From Tetradesmus obliquus (taxonomy: Eukaryota > Chlorophyta > Chlorophyceae > Sphaeropleales > Scenedesmaceae), in assembly GCA_030272155.1 (NCBI GenBank), contig CP126195.1, forward strand, positions 4,819,001 through 4,883,000: a stretch of DNA of 64,000 nt. The letters run 5' to 3'. Under the pieces are notes generated by a model that worked only from the letters and a program-made list of their open reading frames with translations, searched no databases and was not told the origin of the DNA. Position numbers and translations under genes: made by a program. This document shows positions 34,406 to 45,938 of the stretch, piece by piece (positions within the stretch are counted from its first letter, which is position 1; every line of letters begins with the position of its first letter).

Positions 34406-36580
34406 TCAGGCTGCTACCAATACACTTACGGGACTGAACCACAAGTCTTCACACCACCATTCTCGCTCCACCCTCCAACATCCATCACAACTAGCCTCAG
34501 CTGCTGCCCAAGCACCTGGCCACACGCTGCCCACTGCATCATCTGGTTGTTTCCACAACCAAAAGCTACGCCGAGCCTCATCAGTCACATCCCCCTCGAG
34601 GAGCTCCCTGTCCACCCCGAGCTGCTGCAGCTGCGCCAGCCCTGTCAGCTGCATCAGGCCCTGCCGCGTGATGCCCTCATTGCCCTCCAGCCGCAGCTGC
34701 GTCAGCTGCGCCAGGCAGCTGACGTCCGGAAGGCATGCCGCACTGTGCAGGCTGCAACGACTCAGGTCTAGGTGCCGTAGCTGCTGGCAGCTGCGCACAA
34801 GCGCTGCTGCCGCCTCATCACCAACGCCAACACCCGCACCGGCAAGCACCAGGCGCGTGAGGCCAGTCAGCGCACTCAGCGCCAGCGCATCACCAGGCAC
34901 CAGGCGGGATGGGCGGCTGATGCACAGGTCTAGCAGCTTTGTCAGGCCTGCCAACGCACCACATGCCGCCACAGCCTCCCCAGGCTTTTGCTCCCATTTG
35001 TTGAGTGCGTGGTTGAACTGCTTTGCATTGCGTGGCGCTACTGCTGTCAGGTCCAGCTTGGTGAGGCTGGTTGCTGCTGCTAGGCCGGTTATGATTGCCT
35101 GCCACTGTACGCTGCTGATAGCGCATCCCGGATACTTCAGTGTGAGCTCAGACAGTTGCGGTAGCAGTGCCCACGCCGCTGCTACTGCCGCTGCAACATG
35201 CGGCTTGTCAAATGTAATGGACAGCTGTTGCAGGGCTGGTAGCTTGGCTAGGGGCTGCAGCAACTGAACCATGTCTGGCTGCTCTGGCTCAGATGCACCA
35301 AGCTCACACAGGAATGTCAGGCCTTCCAGCTGCTGCAGCTGCATCACGGCGCCCAGTTGCTGCACATCGCGCATCCGGCGGAAATCCAGCTTCCTCAGCT
35401 GAGCAGGGAACTGCTGCCCCGCATCAAATTTGTTGCTTTGCCAGGCACCGGTGCCGACGCCGTTTGTGAGCTCCTGCAGCTGCGTCATGTGACTGAAGTC
35501 CAGGGGCGGCCAAGCCCCATCAGTGCCGGTCGGGAGGCGCAGCACGCGCAGCTGGGACAAGCGAGGAAGTAGCGCCTGCAGCTCCAACGGGCCAACCTCT
35601 TCATCATCATCATTATCGCCCTCCCAAACACCTTCGTATTGGTCGAAAGCCGACAGATGCAGCAACGTCAGCTGGGTCAACTCCGACACAGCTGCCAGGC
35701 AGCTCGCGGCATTCTCGCACATGCAATCTTTGTTTTGCATGGTCAGCTGCTGCAGGCTGCTCAACCGCGCAAGCGCAGCAGCTGCAGCTGCAGCGTCTAG
35801 CTGGTAAGAATCCCCTTGCTGTGCAGACCCCAGGTCCAGGGTTAGCTGCGTGAGGCTGTGTGCTGGCAGTGCAGCCAGCAGCTGCGGCGAGCCCCGCCAG
35901 TTGCTGCTGAAGCTGACCAGGCGCAGGCCCCGCTGCTGCTGCTGTTGCAGCTGCTGCGGCTGCTGCTGCGTAATGGCCGACCCAGCTGCTGTTGCTGCTG
36001 CTGCTGGCTGCGGGGCTGCAAGCTGAACAGCCAGCTGCAGCAGCAGCCTGCCGGCCGCCAAAAAACCCTCCCATGGCTGACCATCAAACAGCTCCGGTAC
36101 CGGATCCACATATGGCTCTGTCATGCACAGGCTCTTGACCAGGGCAGCATGCTTGGGTAGCCACTGTGCAAAGCTGTGCAGGCGCTCCAGTGGCGCATCT
36201 GGGCGGATCACCATTGCCATCTGGCAGTTGCTGCACTGCCGCACAGCCTGCCTCAGAGCACTGCATGTGCAGGCTGCTGCACACATGACGTGTACCTGTC
36301 TGTTAAAGGCTGGCTGCTCACAAGCTACGAGCAGTGCTGCTAATGCCTGGTCCTGCAGTGAACGGCAGACAGTAGCACAGCAGTAGCACGTCAGCATGAG
36401 GTCATAGCACGCTGTGCACCAACAGGCATCAGGAGAACTCAGGCAAAGAAGCATGCAGAGAAAACATCCTGATACAGATGCCCAAATGAGTGCAGACAGC
36501 CTCGTCTGGCCTTGCCCTACCGCAGCTCCTGCTGCTAAGAGCAACCTGCTGCTGCTGCTCACCTGCTGATGTTGCTGCAT
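34406..36580 (-). CDS. LRR family protein, copy 2
   Basis: Micro-exon 36580-36563 (MQQHQQ, donor GTGAGC) joins exon 2 from 36352 (DQALAALLVACEQPAF), giving 654 residues. The intron is 210 nt, in frame and free of stops, so an unspliced form would also be translatable. N-terminal ~100 residues (CAAACTCSALRQAV, HSFAQWLPKHAALVKSLCM) form a helical block of F-box-like character; then irregular LRRs (SLTQLTLDLGS, SLQQLTMQNKD, QLTLLHLSAFDQ, QLRVLRLPTGTDGAWPPLDF, QLRHLDLSRCSLHSAACL, QLTQLRLEGNEGITRQGL). The C-terminus is about 60 residues longer than in copies 3 and 4. Likely a protein-binding scaffold; partner unknown. Confidence 0.78.
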   Translation of the reverse strand: MQQHQQVSSSSRLLLAAGAAVGQGQTRLSALIWASVSGCFLCMLLCLSSPDACWCTACYDLMLTCYCCATVCRSLQDQALAALLVACEQPAFNRQVHVMCAAACTCSALRQAVRQCSNCQMAMVIRPDAPLERLHSFAQWLPKHAALVKSLCMTEPYVDPVPELFDGQPWEGFLAAGRLLLQLAVQLAAPQPAAAATAAGSAITQQQPQQLQQQQQRGLRLVSFSSNWRGSPQLLAALPAHSLTQLTLDLGSAQQGDSYQLDAAAAAAALARLSSLQQLTMQNKDCMCENAASCLAAVSELTQLTLLHLSAFDQYEGVWEGDNDDDEEVGPLELQALLPRLSQLRVLRLPTGTDGAWPPLDFSHMTQLQELTNGVGTGAWQSNKFDAGQQFPAQLRKLDFRRMRDVQQLGAVMQLQQLEGLTFLCELGASEPEQPDMVQLLQPLAKLPALQQLSITFDKPHVAAAVAAAWALLPQLSELTLKYPGCAISSVQWQAIITGLAAATSLTKLDLTAVAPRNAKQFNHALNKWEQKPGEAVAACGALAGLTKLLDLCISRPSRLVPGDALALSALTGLTRLVLAGAGVGVGDEAAAALVRSCQQLRHLDLSRCSLHSAACLPDVSCLAQLTQLRLEGNEGITRQGLMQLTGLAQLQQLGVDRELLEGDVTDEARRSFWLWKQPDDAVGSVWPGAWAAAEASCDGCWRVEREWWCEDLWFSPVSVLVAA

Positions 36581-36645
36581 GGCAGCGATTCTCACAGACA
36601 AATGACTAGATTTGAAATGGTGCAGAGTCGCTTTTCGCTTAACTG

Positions 36646-36656
36646 AGCCCTTGCAC
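36646..36656 (-). promoter_or_regulatory. Shared LRR upstream box (copy 2)
   Basis: GTGCAAGGGCT on the minus strand, 66 bp before the ATG at 36580; flanking bases (CAGCCAGC) also match copy 1. Confidence 0.4.
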
Positions 36657-39618
36657 GCTGGCTGTGCAATTATTTGAAAATACTCGGAGCCGGGAGCCGG
36701 AGACCAGAGCAGAAGCAGCACAAAACCTGGGGATTGTTGTTCAACATGCAATGACCCATGCAATCAGTTGCGGTGATGGCACGGTTTGCATGTCTTTGTG
36801 CAGTGTGGCGGAAGTCTTACAGTGTTTCGGCTTTTGGGACTTTAGACTGCCGGGTCGGTGTACTCGCTCTGAACTGCTGGCAGGCACGCAAGGAACCTAG
36901 TGCTCGAAAAACAACAACTTAAACTGCATATAACGCCTTCTGGAGTGTACGATCACAGCTCAATGCGGCACGTCGCACGAGTTGTACGAGACACGCACCG
37001 TATGGCGCAAACTTTGGCTTTGAAAGCCATTATGAATGCCTTTAGGGCCCAGAAGCAACTGCTGCGCAAGTTTTTGATGGAGAACGAAGATTCTTGTTTG
37101 TAACCAGGAGTCTTGCAGCGCTGCGGCCCCTCATCAGGCCCAGCAGCTGGAGCACTCCCCATTAGTTCAACGGTCACCGTGACCGTGGAAGTTCCACTCC
37201 ACAGGCTCATGAAGCCCGGCCAGGCCTGCTGCTGTCTCTACTCTTGCTGCATGCCGCGCCGTCAAAAGGTGCTGCCACAACACCGTTATCATTCAACAGC
37301 CACAGCAGTCTTGAGGTGGCTGCCCACTGGGCAGCTGCAAGCTGCTGCCGGCAGTGCCAGTCACTGGCTGGTGACCAATTGCAACAACTGCATGCTATAG
37401 CCGGGCATGTGGTTGCATTGCAAAGTTGAAACAAGCTTAAGGCGCAACAATAACATTTGAGTCGACACCACCACCAGGACTTGAAAAGCAAACAGGAACT
37501 GCCGATTCCGCTCAAACTAATGCCTACATGCTGCTGCAAGCAGCCTGCAGGCTCAGCAGCTGCTAACCATAATAGTGACAAGTCTATACTGCTCCTCGTC
37601 TCATGGAAATGCATAGCTGCACATCTGCAAGCAATGCTGGAGCGTTACGCCATTGCTCACGACGCTCCTGGTAACCTGGTGTGCAGGCACAGCCCCTGCT
37701 GCTGCAGCAACTGAGGCCTCAGCCTAGGCTGCTGCGGCTGCAATGCAGCAGACAGTGGTGCTGCAGTAACGTCCAGCAGCCATTTCTACTCAGATTATCG
37801 GCAGCAACAGCAAACAGAAACCTACAACACACCATATAGAGGACTCAACTTCTTTCCCAACTGCTCGGGTGTCCCACAGTTTATGCAAAGCACTGCTGGC
37901 GAACACCATGCAGCTTCTCCAGTATCCCTGGCCACAACCCAACCACCATGGACACAGCATCAGTCGCTAACCTGCATGTTCCTGGCTTAACCGCAATCAC
38001 ACTTTGGCATGAGACGTGGCTCAGCCTTGCCTGGCGTGTGACTGGGCTTGCAGTCGAGACCTTCCTCCCTACAGGTAGAGGGAGTCAAGCCCAAGAGCGC
38101 CGCACACGCCCTCTTCGCCACACACAGCGCCAAAAGCAGAGCGGCCTGGGTAGCCAATTGCTCACTCACTCCTTCCCAATTGAGGCAAGAGCCACGCCAC
38201 GCCTCTCAGAGTGAGGCTCATGACACCATCTTAACTCTGCAAACTCCCTGTCAACACCTCGCGCAACATGAAATGCATGGCTTCGCAAACAGCCGTTGAA
38301 ATCCGCCACACTTCACCAACCACCCCTTGGCATACCCACGTGCCTACGGTAGACAGGTGAACCCTGTGCCTACCGCTCACCTAGAGCCTTGGGCAAGCAT
38401 GCAGGCACTGGACAGTGGATGACTCAACCATAGCACACTCTGGTCACACAAAGTTCTGTGACTGGTCTGTATCTGTTCTTTGGGTTCGAATGCGGTTATG
38501 TGTTTGACAGCTGAGCCTTGTGTGGGATAGATGCACCCGTCTCACATCTTCACAGGTGCTGTTGCGTCCTTGTGACCACGTGATACGCTGTCTAAAAAAC
38601 ATTGACAGACATATTAAGCATCTAGCACCCAATGCATACAGCTGATACTACAGCATCAAACCCTGTCATCACATGACACTGCAGCGCTGCCAACACACGC
38701 CCAGCAACCTCAGCGGCCATCCTATGCCCATGATGCGCCCAACTGTCTGTCAAATCTTGCAACCAACATTACATCCAACAGCAAGCCGCTCAACAGCATC
38801 CATGTGCATTGCAGCGGCCAGCACACCAGGTTCACAAGGCAATTGCAACGATGCCACAACAACCACTGTCTGTACGTCAGTCTGCGTCCAACACGCCGGC
38901 GTTAATGCTCACAAACTCCTGTCACTAGACCCCCATGGCAGGAACAAGTAAGACTTGTTGTCATTGAGTGATGCACCACGACGTTTTGAACAGCCGTGCA
39001 GTGTGCAACACCTCCATCTTCCTTCGGGGCCGCTCCTGAAGGATAAACCCACTGCAAAGTACACCATCCAGGGCAGCTGTGCACGCTCATGCTTCCAACG
39101 GTCGTGCAGTATGCAACAGCTCCATTCTGCTTTGGGCACAGTACACAGCACACAGCACAGTACACAACAACACCAAAGTACACAGTACACCATTCAGGGG
39201 CAGCTGTGGTCTGACCACGCTCGTGTTTGCAACAGTTGTGCAATAGCAACAACTGCGCTACAAACGGCTGCCCACTCAATAGCCGTTATGCTAGCAGCAA
39301 TGCTGGTGGGTACATTTCCACACCGGCACATTTCTTACACCGTTTCACACTGTTCGCAGCATTGCGGTGACGGGAAAGCGCGCTGATCTCAAACGTTGCA
39401 CTTGTGCACACCAACAGCTGGCATGCTGCCAGAGAGGTTGTACGCTGCTACCAAATAACACAGCCGAACGCTGAGCACCGCCTGTATCCGCAGCTAGTAG
39501 CGGCTGCTGCCCAAAGGCCCTTCACTAGTTCACAGATTTACGCCACCCAGCCCTCCACTAGGTACTACTGCATTGATACTAGCATTCAACGCTAGCAAAG
39601 CACCTTGGTACATATGCA
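36657..39618. other. 3-kb region without recognisable gene
   Basis: A 67-codon plus frame at 36900-37103 (ending FRAQKQLLRKFLMENEDSCL) and other short frames show no family signal. A degenerate tandem repeat is at 38990-39250. Confidence 0.45.
38990..39250. repeat. Degenerate ~110-bp tandem repeat
   Basis: CCGTGCAGTGTGCAACACCT / TCGTGCAGTATGCAACAGCT (38994, 39102) and AGTACACCATCCAGGGCAGC / AGTACACCATTCAGGGGCAG (39058, 39184) recur in the same order. Confidence 0.6.
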
Positions 39619-41646
39619 CTAGCCACGCCATCTCCTGCGTGCAGCAGCCACTGCTGCCCAGAAGCTCTCCACAGCTGCATCATTCACATCACCCTGCCTG
39701 TCCACACCCAGCTGCCGCAGCTGCACCAGCCCTGTCAGCTGCATCAGGCCCTGCCGCGTGACCCCAGCATTGCCCTCCAGCCGCAGCTGCCTCAGCTGCG
39801 TCAACTGGCCTATCTCAGCCAGGCACGCTGCGCCACTGCCCAAGCTGCACTTACTGAAGTCCAAGTGCCGCAGCTGCCGGCAGCTGCGCGCTATTGCTGC
39901 CGCTGCCTCGTCACCCACGCCACTCCCCGCACCGGCCAGCACCAGGCGTGTGAGGCCAGTCAGCCCACTCAGCGCGAGCGCATCACCAGGCAGTAGGTGC
40001 AGCCGCATTCGCAGGTCTGCGAGCTTCGTCAGGCCTGCCAGTGCGCTGCATGCCGCCACAGCCTCCCCAGGCTCCTGCCGCGGCACATCAATGCCTACTT
40101 TGAGGCAGAGCTCCAGCTTGGTAAGGCTGGTGGCTGCTGCCACGCCCCGTAAGATTGTCTCCCACGCCTCCGGCTCACAGCCGTAAACTGCATCATGCAC
40201 CACGACCTCGCACAGCTGCGGCAGCTGAGCCCACGTGACGGCAGCCCTTTCAGGCAGCCACGGGTCACAGTACTGAAATGACAGCTTTTTCAGGGCTGGC
40301 ATCTGCGCCGTCAGGGGCTGCAGCATCTGCACCAGGTCGCGCCGTTCCTCTTGAGGATCTGCCGCTTCCGAATCTGCAGATTCGGAATCTGAAGATTCGC
40401 GGGAGCAGAGTAGCAACGTCAGGCCCTGCAGGTGCTGCAGCTGCGCCACTGTGGCAAGCTGCTGGGGTTCATCCATTGCTCCAAAACCCAGCTGTTGCAG
40501 GTGAGCGGGGAACCGCTGCTCAGCGCTGAACCTGTTGCTGTCCTCGCCGCCGCTGTTTGTGAGCTCCTGCAGCTGCGTCATGTGGCTGAAGTCTAGGGCC
40601 GGCCACACATGCCGTGCCCAACCAGCTGGGAGGCGTAGCACGCGCAGCTGCGGCAGGCGCGGCAGCAGCTCCAGCAGATAATCATCACCATCATCGTCGT
40701 CCTCCCATCCGTCGCCTCTTTTAAAGGAAGTGAGATCCAGCAACGTCAGCTGCGTCAGCTGAACCACATCTGCTAGGCAGTCCCCTCTGACCTTGCACCT
40801 GCCGTCTGAGTTGGCTAGAGTCAGCTGCTGCAGGCTGCTCAGCCGCCCAAGTGCCGCTGATGTAACTGCACCATCGAGACCATAGTTGGCTAGGGCACGA
40901 GCTGCCTTAGGTGGGACGGGCCAGCCCAGGTCCAGGGTCAGCTGCGTGAGGCTGTGTGCTGGCAGTGCAGCCAGCAGCTGCAGCGTGCCCCGCCAGTTGC
41001 TGCTGAAGCTGCCCAAGCGCAGGCCCCGCAGCTGTTGCTGCCCAACAGCTGCTTCTGCTGCTGCTGCTGGCTCTGCAGCAGCTAGCTGCACGGCCTGATG
41101 CAGCAGCACCATGCCTGCCCCCATGTGCAGCTCCCAATTCAGGCCATCCATATGCTCCGGTGCCGGCTCTTGTGCCATGATGTCGAGGCTCTTGACCAAG
41201 GCGGCATGCTTGGGCAGCCACTGTGCGAAGCTGAAGAGGCGTGGGTATGGCAGATTCAGGGGCAGCACCACTGCCATGTGGCAGGCGCTGCCCTGCCGCA
41301 ACAGCCTGCCTAATGTCATGCCTGTGGCTGCTGCTGTGCACAGGACGCTTGGGTCGCTGATGAAGGCTGGCTGCTCACATGCTACAGACAGTGCTGCCAA
41401 AGCCGTTTCCTGCAAGGTGACACAAGCAACGCAGGCAGCAATCCACAGGCAGCAGCAGCAGCATGAGCAGCAGGTCAGATCAAGACAAGCCGTGCAAGCG
41501 CATGCAACGACAGCAGCCCATCAAGTTCAGCCTTCATAAAGGCGCTAGTGTAATAGCTAGACACCTCGCATTGCCTTGATGTGAGCCGGAAGATCCTGCT
41601 GCTAGCGTAGCCTGCTACTGCTGCTCACCTGCTGACTGTTCTCCAT
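39619..41646 (-). CDS. LRR family protein, copy 3
   Basis: Micro-exon 41646-41629 (MENSQQ, donor GTGAGC) joins exon 2 from 41409 (ETALAALSVACEQPAF), giving 602 residues. The same block order as copy 2: FAQWLPKHAALVKSLDI, WELHMGAGMVLLHQAVQLAA, then LRRs (SLTQLTLDLGWPV, SLQQLTLANSDGRC, QLTLLDLTSFKRG, QLRHLDFSKCSLGSGAACL, QLRQLRLEGNAGVTRQGL) and GDVNDAAVESFW near the end. An acidic Ser/Asp/Glu linker (SSDSESADSEAADPQEER) is specific to this copy. The frame is intact. The upstream box of copies 1, 2 and 4 is not clearly present. Confidence 0.78.
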
Positions 41647-42421
41647 TGCACACAGACCAGCCAGTGCCGTGATGAGCTTGTGACACCTAATAAAGCGTTG
41701 ATCTCGGCTTTAGATAGCACCTGCACCGGCTCGGTAAACTGCGAATGACAAAGCAATCAATTGCAACTGCACGAAGACACCGAGCATAGCAACCTAAAGG
41801 CCGTCGCCCACACTAGTCGGATTCAATGATAGACATGGCATGGACTGCAGGTCCTTGTGCGAATCGGCCGGTCAAGGTTTGAGCGCCAAGGGTTTGCCAC
41901 AAAGGGTTTACAGGCATGCTGAGCACCGTGCTGTGCTTGATGTCAACAGCGGTTGTGAGAATGTTACACCGTGTGCCTTCTGGACGCTCTGTAGAGCCCT
42001 TTGCAATCACGGCTCATGTTGCCTGCTCAGCTGGCATACATTGACTTGATGCTGGCAACGTTGCAGCTGCTCCTCTGCAGCTGCTCTTGAACAAGAGCAA
42101 TGTTGTTCAACACAAGCCTAGATAACTGCCACACGTCAGTGCACCTGCTGCTGCCGTAAAGCACAGCTAGAAGCCACCGTAACAAATACTCACAGCTGAT
42201 GGTGCAGACAAGCATCGCTTGGCACGCCGTGAACATCACAACAACATGCGGCATAAGCGCTACTAAAAAACGCTCACAGTCACCTCACACGCTGCTGCTG
42301 CTGCTGCTGCGTTTGGATTGCTGCTGCTGCTGCTGCTGCCAGGCAGCAGGCCATGGTGCTACCAGTCACCATCACTACTGGCCGCGCACTGCATTAGGTC
42401 ACATGCTGCATGCCACATCTA
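41647..42421. other. Spacer between LRR copies 3 and 4
   Basis: It should contain the copy 3 promoter (minus strand) and the distal 3' region of copy 4. No other gene is seen. Confidence 0.4.
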
Positions 42422-42650
42422 CCGCTCGCAGCCACTGCTGTGTTTCACATCAGCCGCTCGCAGCCACTGCTGCATATCACATCAGCCGCTCGCAGCCGCT
42501 GCTGCATATCACATCAACCGCTCGCAGCCACTGCTGCATATCACATCAACCGCTCGCAGCCACTGCTGCATATCACATCAACCGCTCGCAACCAATACTG
42601 TGGCACATCACATCAGCCGCTTGCAGCCACTGCTGCACATCACATCATAG
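42422..42650. repeat. 32-bp minisatellite, 7 units
   Basis: CCGCTCGCAGCCACTGCTGC plus ATATCACATCAA repeats at 42422, 42454, 42486, 42518, 42550 and 42582 (exact 32-bp spacing) and at 42617. It lies directly downstream of LRR copy 4. A related array is at 45490-45590. Confidence 0.92.
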
Positions 42651-42673
42651 CACAACAGCTGCTGCCCGCCACA

Positions 42674-44054
42674 TCAACGGTTCACCCCACTCGCACCCCT
42701 CAAAGCTGCCCAGAAGCCCTTCACAGCCTCATCAGTCACATCGCCCTGCCTGTCCACGCCCAGCTGCTGCAGCTGCACCAGCCCTGTCAGCTGCATCACG
42801 CCCTGCCGCACGACCCCAGCATTGCCCTCCAGCCGCAGCTGCGTCAGCTGGCTCAGCCTGCCCACCTCAGCCAGGCACGCAATACTGTGCAGGTTGCAGC
42901 GGCTCAGGTCCAGGTGCCGCAGCTGGCGGCAGCTGGCCGCCAGTGCTACAGCTGCCTCATCCCCCACGCCCTCGCCTGCACCTGCCAGCACCAGGCGCGT
43001 GAGGCCAGTGAGTGCTGACAGCGCCATCGCGTCGCCAGGCAGCAGATGCGCAGCAATGTCCAGGTCTGCCAGCCTCGTGAGGCCTGCCAGTGCGCCACAT
43101 GCCGCCACTGCCTCCCCAGGCTCAGCTGAGTGCCGCCAGTAGCCAGTCCCATACGGCCTCACTGCAAAGCCCAGCAGCAGCTTTGTGAGGCTGGTTGCTG
43201 CTGCCAAGCCGCTGCGGATCGCTTCCCACTCCTCTCTGGGGACAGGCCGTCTGTAGTACTGGTCAGTCTTTCTGTTCCACAGTACAAGCTCGCGCAGCTG
43301 CGGCAGTTGCGCCCACGTGAAAGCCGCTGCCGCTGCCCAGACCATATCGCCGAACTCAATGGACAGGTGCTGCAGGGCTGGCAGCAGCAGCGGCTGCAGC
43401 AGCTGCATCAAGGCGGGCTGCTGCTCCCCATCCATATCTAGTTGCCACAGGAACGTCAGGCGCTGCAGCTGCTGCAGCTGCGCCACTGCCTCAACATCTT
43501 CATCAGCCAGCACCCCAAAATTCAGCCGTTGCAATTGAGCCGGGAGCTGCGCATAAAAACAGCCATGGTCATTGACGAGCTCCTGCAGCTGCGTCATGTG
43601 TCTAAAGTCCACGTCTGCCTCTACACACCCGAATGGAAGACGCAGCACACGCAGCTGCGCCAGGGCAGGAAGCAGTGCCCGCAGCCCCAGCGGCCCATCC
43701 TCCTCCCCCGGCCACAGCTCAACATCACACGCAGCCAGATCCAGCAACGTCAGCTGGGTCAGCTGCGCTACAGCTGCTAGGCAGCTCGCCGCATTGACGC
43801 ACTTGAAGTCTGTGTTGGCCAGAGTCAGTCGCTGCAGGCTGCTCAGCCGTGCAAGTGCTGCTGTTGCAGCAGCGCTGTTCAAATGGTATTTAGCTGCCGC
43901 AGGCTGCCGTGAGGCCCAGCCCAGGTCTAGGGTCAGCTGCGTCAGGCTGTGTGCTGGAAGTGCAGCCAGCAGCTCCGGCGTGCCCCGCCAGTTGCTGCTG
44001 AAGCTGACCAGGCGCAGGCCCTGCTGCCGCTGCTGCCCTTGCACAGCGCCTCCC

Positions 44055-44091
<37 letters not shown>

Positions 44092-44719
44092 GCACTGCTG
44101 CCAGCTGCATGGCCTGCTGCAGCAGCAGCAGGGCTGCGCCCAAGTGCAGCTCCCACGGCAGGCCATCAACATGGGCCGTCGCCGGCTCTTGTGCACTGAT
44201 GCACAGGCTCTTGACCAGGGCGGCATGGTTTGGCAACCACTGCGCAAAGCTGCCCAGGCGTGAAAGCGGTGTGTTGAGCGGCAGCACCACTGTCATGTGG
44301 CAGCCGCTGGACTGCTGCGCAGCATGGCGCAGCGCCCTGGATGTGCTGGCTGTTGCCAACAGGAGGTCGGGGTGCCTGATGAATGCTGGCTGCAAACATG
44401 CTAGACTTAGTGCTGCAGAGGCCGTATCCTGCAATGCAGCACATGCATTGCAGGCAGTAGTCAACAGCAGCAGCAGCAGCAGTGACAAGCAGGAGCGTCA
44501 GGCCAGAAAGTGAGGTCAGGGCCTCCTGTGCATGCACATGCATCACAAGCAAAGACACCGAGCTGGAATCTTGCCAACATCTTATTTCGTGACATGTTGC
44601 AATCAGCTTCGTCTCGCCTTGCTTTGGGTGACGGCAAATCCTCATCATCAGGATGATGCTGGGAGCAGCCTGAAGTCTTACATCCTGCTGCTGCAGCTCA
44701 CCTGCTGCAGTTGCTGCAT
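42674..44719 (-). CDS. LRR family protein, copy 4
   Basis: Micro-exon 44719-44702 (MQQLQQ, donor GTGAGC) joins exon 2 from 44428 (DTASAALSLACLQPAF), giving 590 residues. Clear repeats: SLTQLTLDLGWASRQ, SLQRLTLANTDFKC, QLTLLDLAACDVELWPG, QLRVLRLPFG, MTQLQELVNDHG, LRHLDLSRCNLHSIACL, QLTQLRLEGNAGVVRQGV, QLQQLGVDRQGDVTDEAVKG. An Ala run and the N-terminal block FAQWLPNHAALVKSLCIS match the family. The upstream box is at 44794-44804. With copy 3 it forms a head-to-tail tandem pair. Confidence 0.8.
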
Positions 44720-44793
44720 AACCGCGACGATATCAGGACTTGAATGGCTTCTACTTCACCACAAGGCTAGAACCGGTGCTTCTGGTTTGGTAG

Positions 44794-44804
44794 AGCCCTT
44801 GCAC
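44794..44804 (-). promoter_or_regulatory. Shared LRR upstream box (copy 4)
   Basis: GTGCAAGGGCT on the minus strand, 75 bp before the ATG at 44719, inside CAACCATCGTGCAAGGGCTC, very close to copy 1. Confidence 0.45.
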
Positions 44805-44954
44805 GATGGTTGCACTCCGAAGACGGCTTCCAGATGGAAAGCAGACCCACCACAAGTATATTGCGGCCATTGCTTGTTTAGACACAATATATTTTTTGCT
44901 GAAATTGCCGGCAGGAACAAGACTAGGAAGGTGAAAGGTACTGGTGCTTCCACA

Positions 44955-45080
44955 ACATGCCGCGCCGGCGCGGGCCGCGCGGAGGTTTGATAAGAGGAGC
45001 GGCTAGAAGGTTAGAAGGTTAAGATACTTGTCGAAGTAGGTTCGAAACTTTTGCTTTTTAACTTACATTGTCCTTTTAAA
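44955..45080. other. Second possible organelle-like GC/AT patch
   Basis: GCCGCGCCGGCGCGGGCCGC at 44960-44979 is followed by A/T-rich DNA with repeated GGTTAGAAGGTTAAG, a composition break like that at 2730-2930. No gene is visible; evidence is weak. Confidence 0.2.
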
Positions 45081-45489
45081 AATTAGGCAAGCTGGCCACT
45101 GTAAGCTCCCGAGATTTCGCAACCATCTCACAGCAGCTGTTGTGCACCCTAGACATGAGCATCGAGGTTGGCAAATAGCCTCCAGGTGGCTTCGTGTGAC
45201 TTCTACCCGTATTAAATGGTTATAACGTGCATGCAGGTGAATAATTGCAGGTAAAATGCAGCATAATGAGTACTCACATGCGACGCACATGGCCTCAGTG
45301 GTCTACCTTCTACCAGCTGGTGCAGCAACACAATTAGTACTTCAAAGGGTTTCAAAGGGTTACAGATCACAAACAGCACTCATGCGCATTAGTCTGATGA
45401 CCTAGCAAGTGTACAGAACACCATATGGTGCTGCTGGACATGGCTGGCTGCCCCAACCATTTGAAATTTGAGCACACGGATGTGCCACC

Positions 45490-45590
45490 TGCAGCCACCA
45501 CTGCCCATCACATCAACAGCCCGCAGCCACAGCTGCCCATCGCATCAACCGCCCGCAGTTGCAGCTGTACATCACATCTACCCCCGCAGT
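45490..45590. repeat. Three degenerate units of the 32-bp minisatellite
   Basis: CAGCCACCACTGCCCATCAC-ATCAACAGCCCG, CAGCCACAGCTGCCCATCGC-ATCAACCGCCCG and CAGTTGCAGCTGTACATCAC repeat at 32-bp spacing and match the array at 42422. It lies about 350 bp downstream of the tRNase Z stop. Confidence 0.75.
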
Positions 45591-45938
45591 ATCTGAGATA
45601 CTGTATCTTTCAGAGATATATATTGAGTCAAAACCAAGATTTGAGTGGCTTGATTGGGTGATTACAACGTCACATGACCGGCGACCCTGCAATGCTGCAG
45701 CTACTGCAGGCATCAGGCGCGGCAGATGTGGCGTCACACAGCGCGTCTATTCCTCACTGAGGGTGACACAGCCGGGCTGTAATACACTGCTGCCGCTTCC
45801 GCAACTGACATTTGCCGCTCCAGGCAGCCGAGAAGCGACACAAACCAGCGCTGGATATCAGACAGCTGCCAACCTGCTCTTCGTGCCAGACTTGCATGTT
45901 TGGGCCTGGGAGTCCTTCACTCACTCCACATGCTGCTG

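Noticed and set aside
33783-34442. 219-codon minus-strand frame next to LRR copy 2
   Set aside because: Overlaps the LRR copy 2 end, Ser-run from triplet repeat, no family signal.
36900-37103. 67-codon plus frame ending FRAQKQLLRKFLMENEDSCL
   Set aside because: Looks protein-like, but it is isolated, short and without any homologue I can recall.
38470-38510. GGGTTCGAAT resembling a tRNA T-arm
   Set aside because: The flanking bases cannot form the 5-bp stem and no anticodon arm is present; the same holds for AGGTTCGAAA near 45030.
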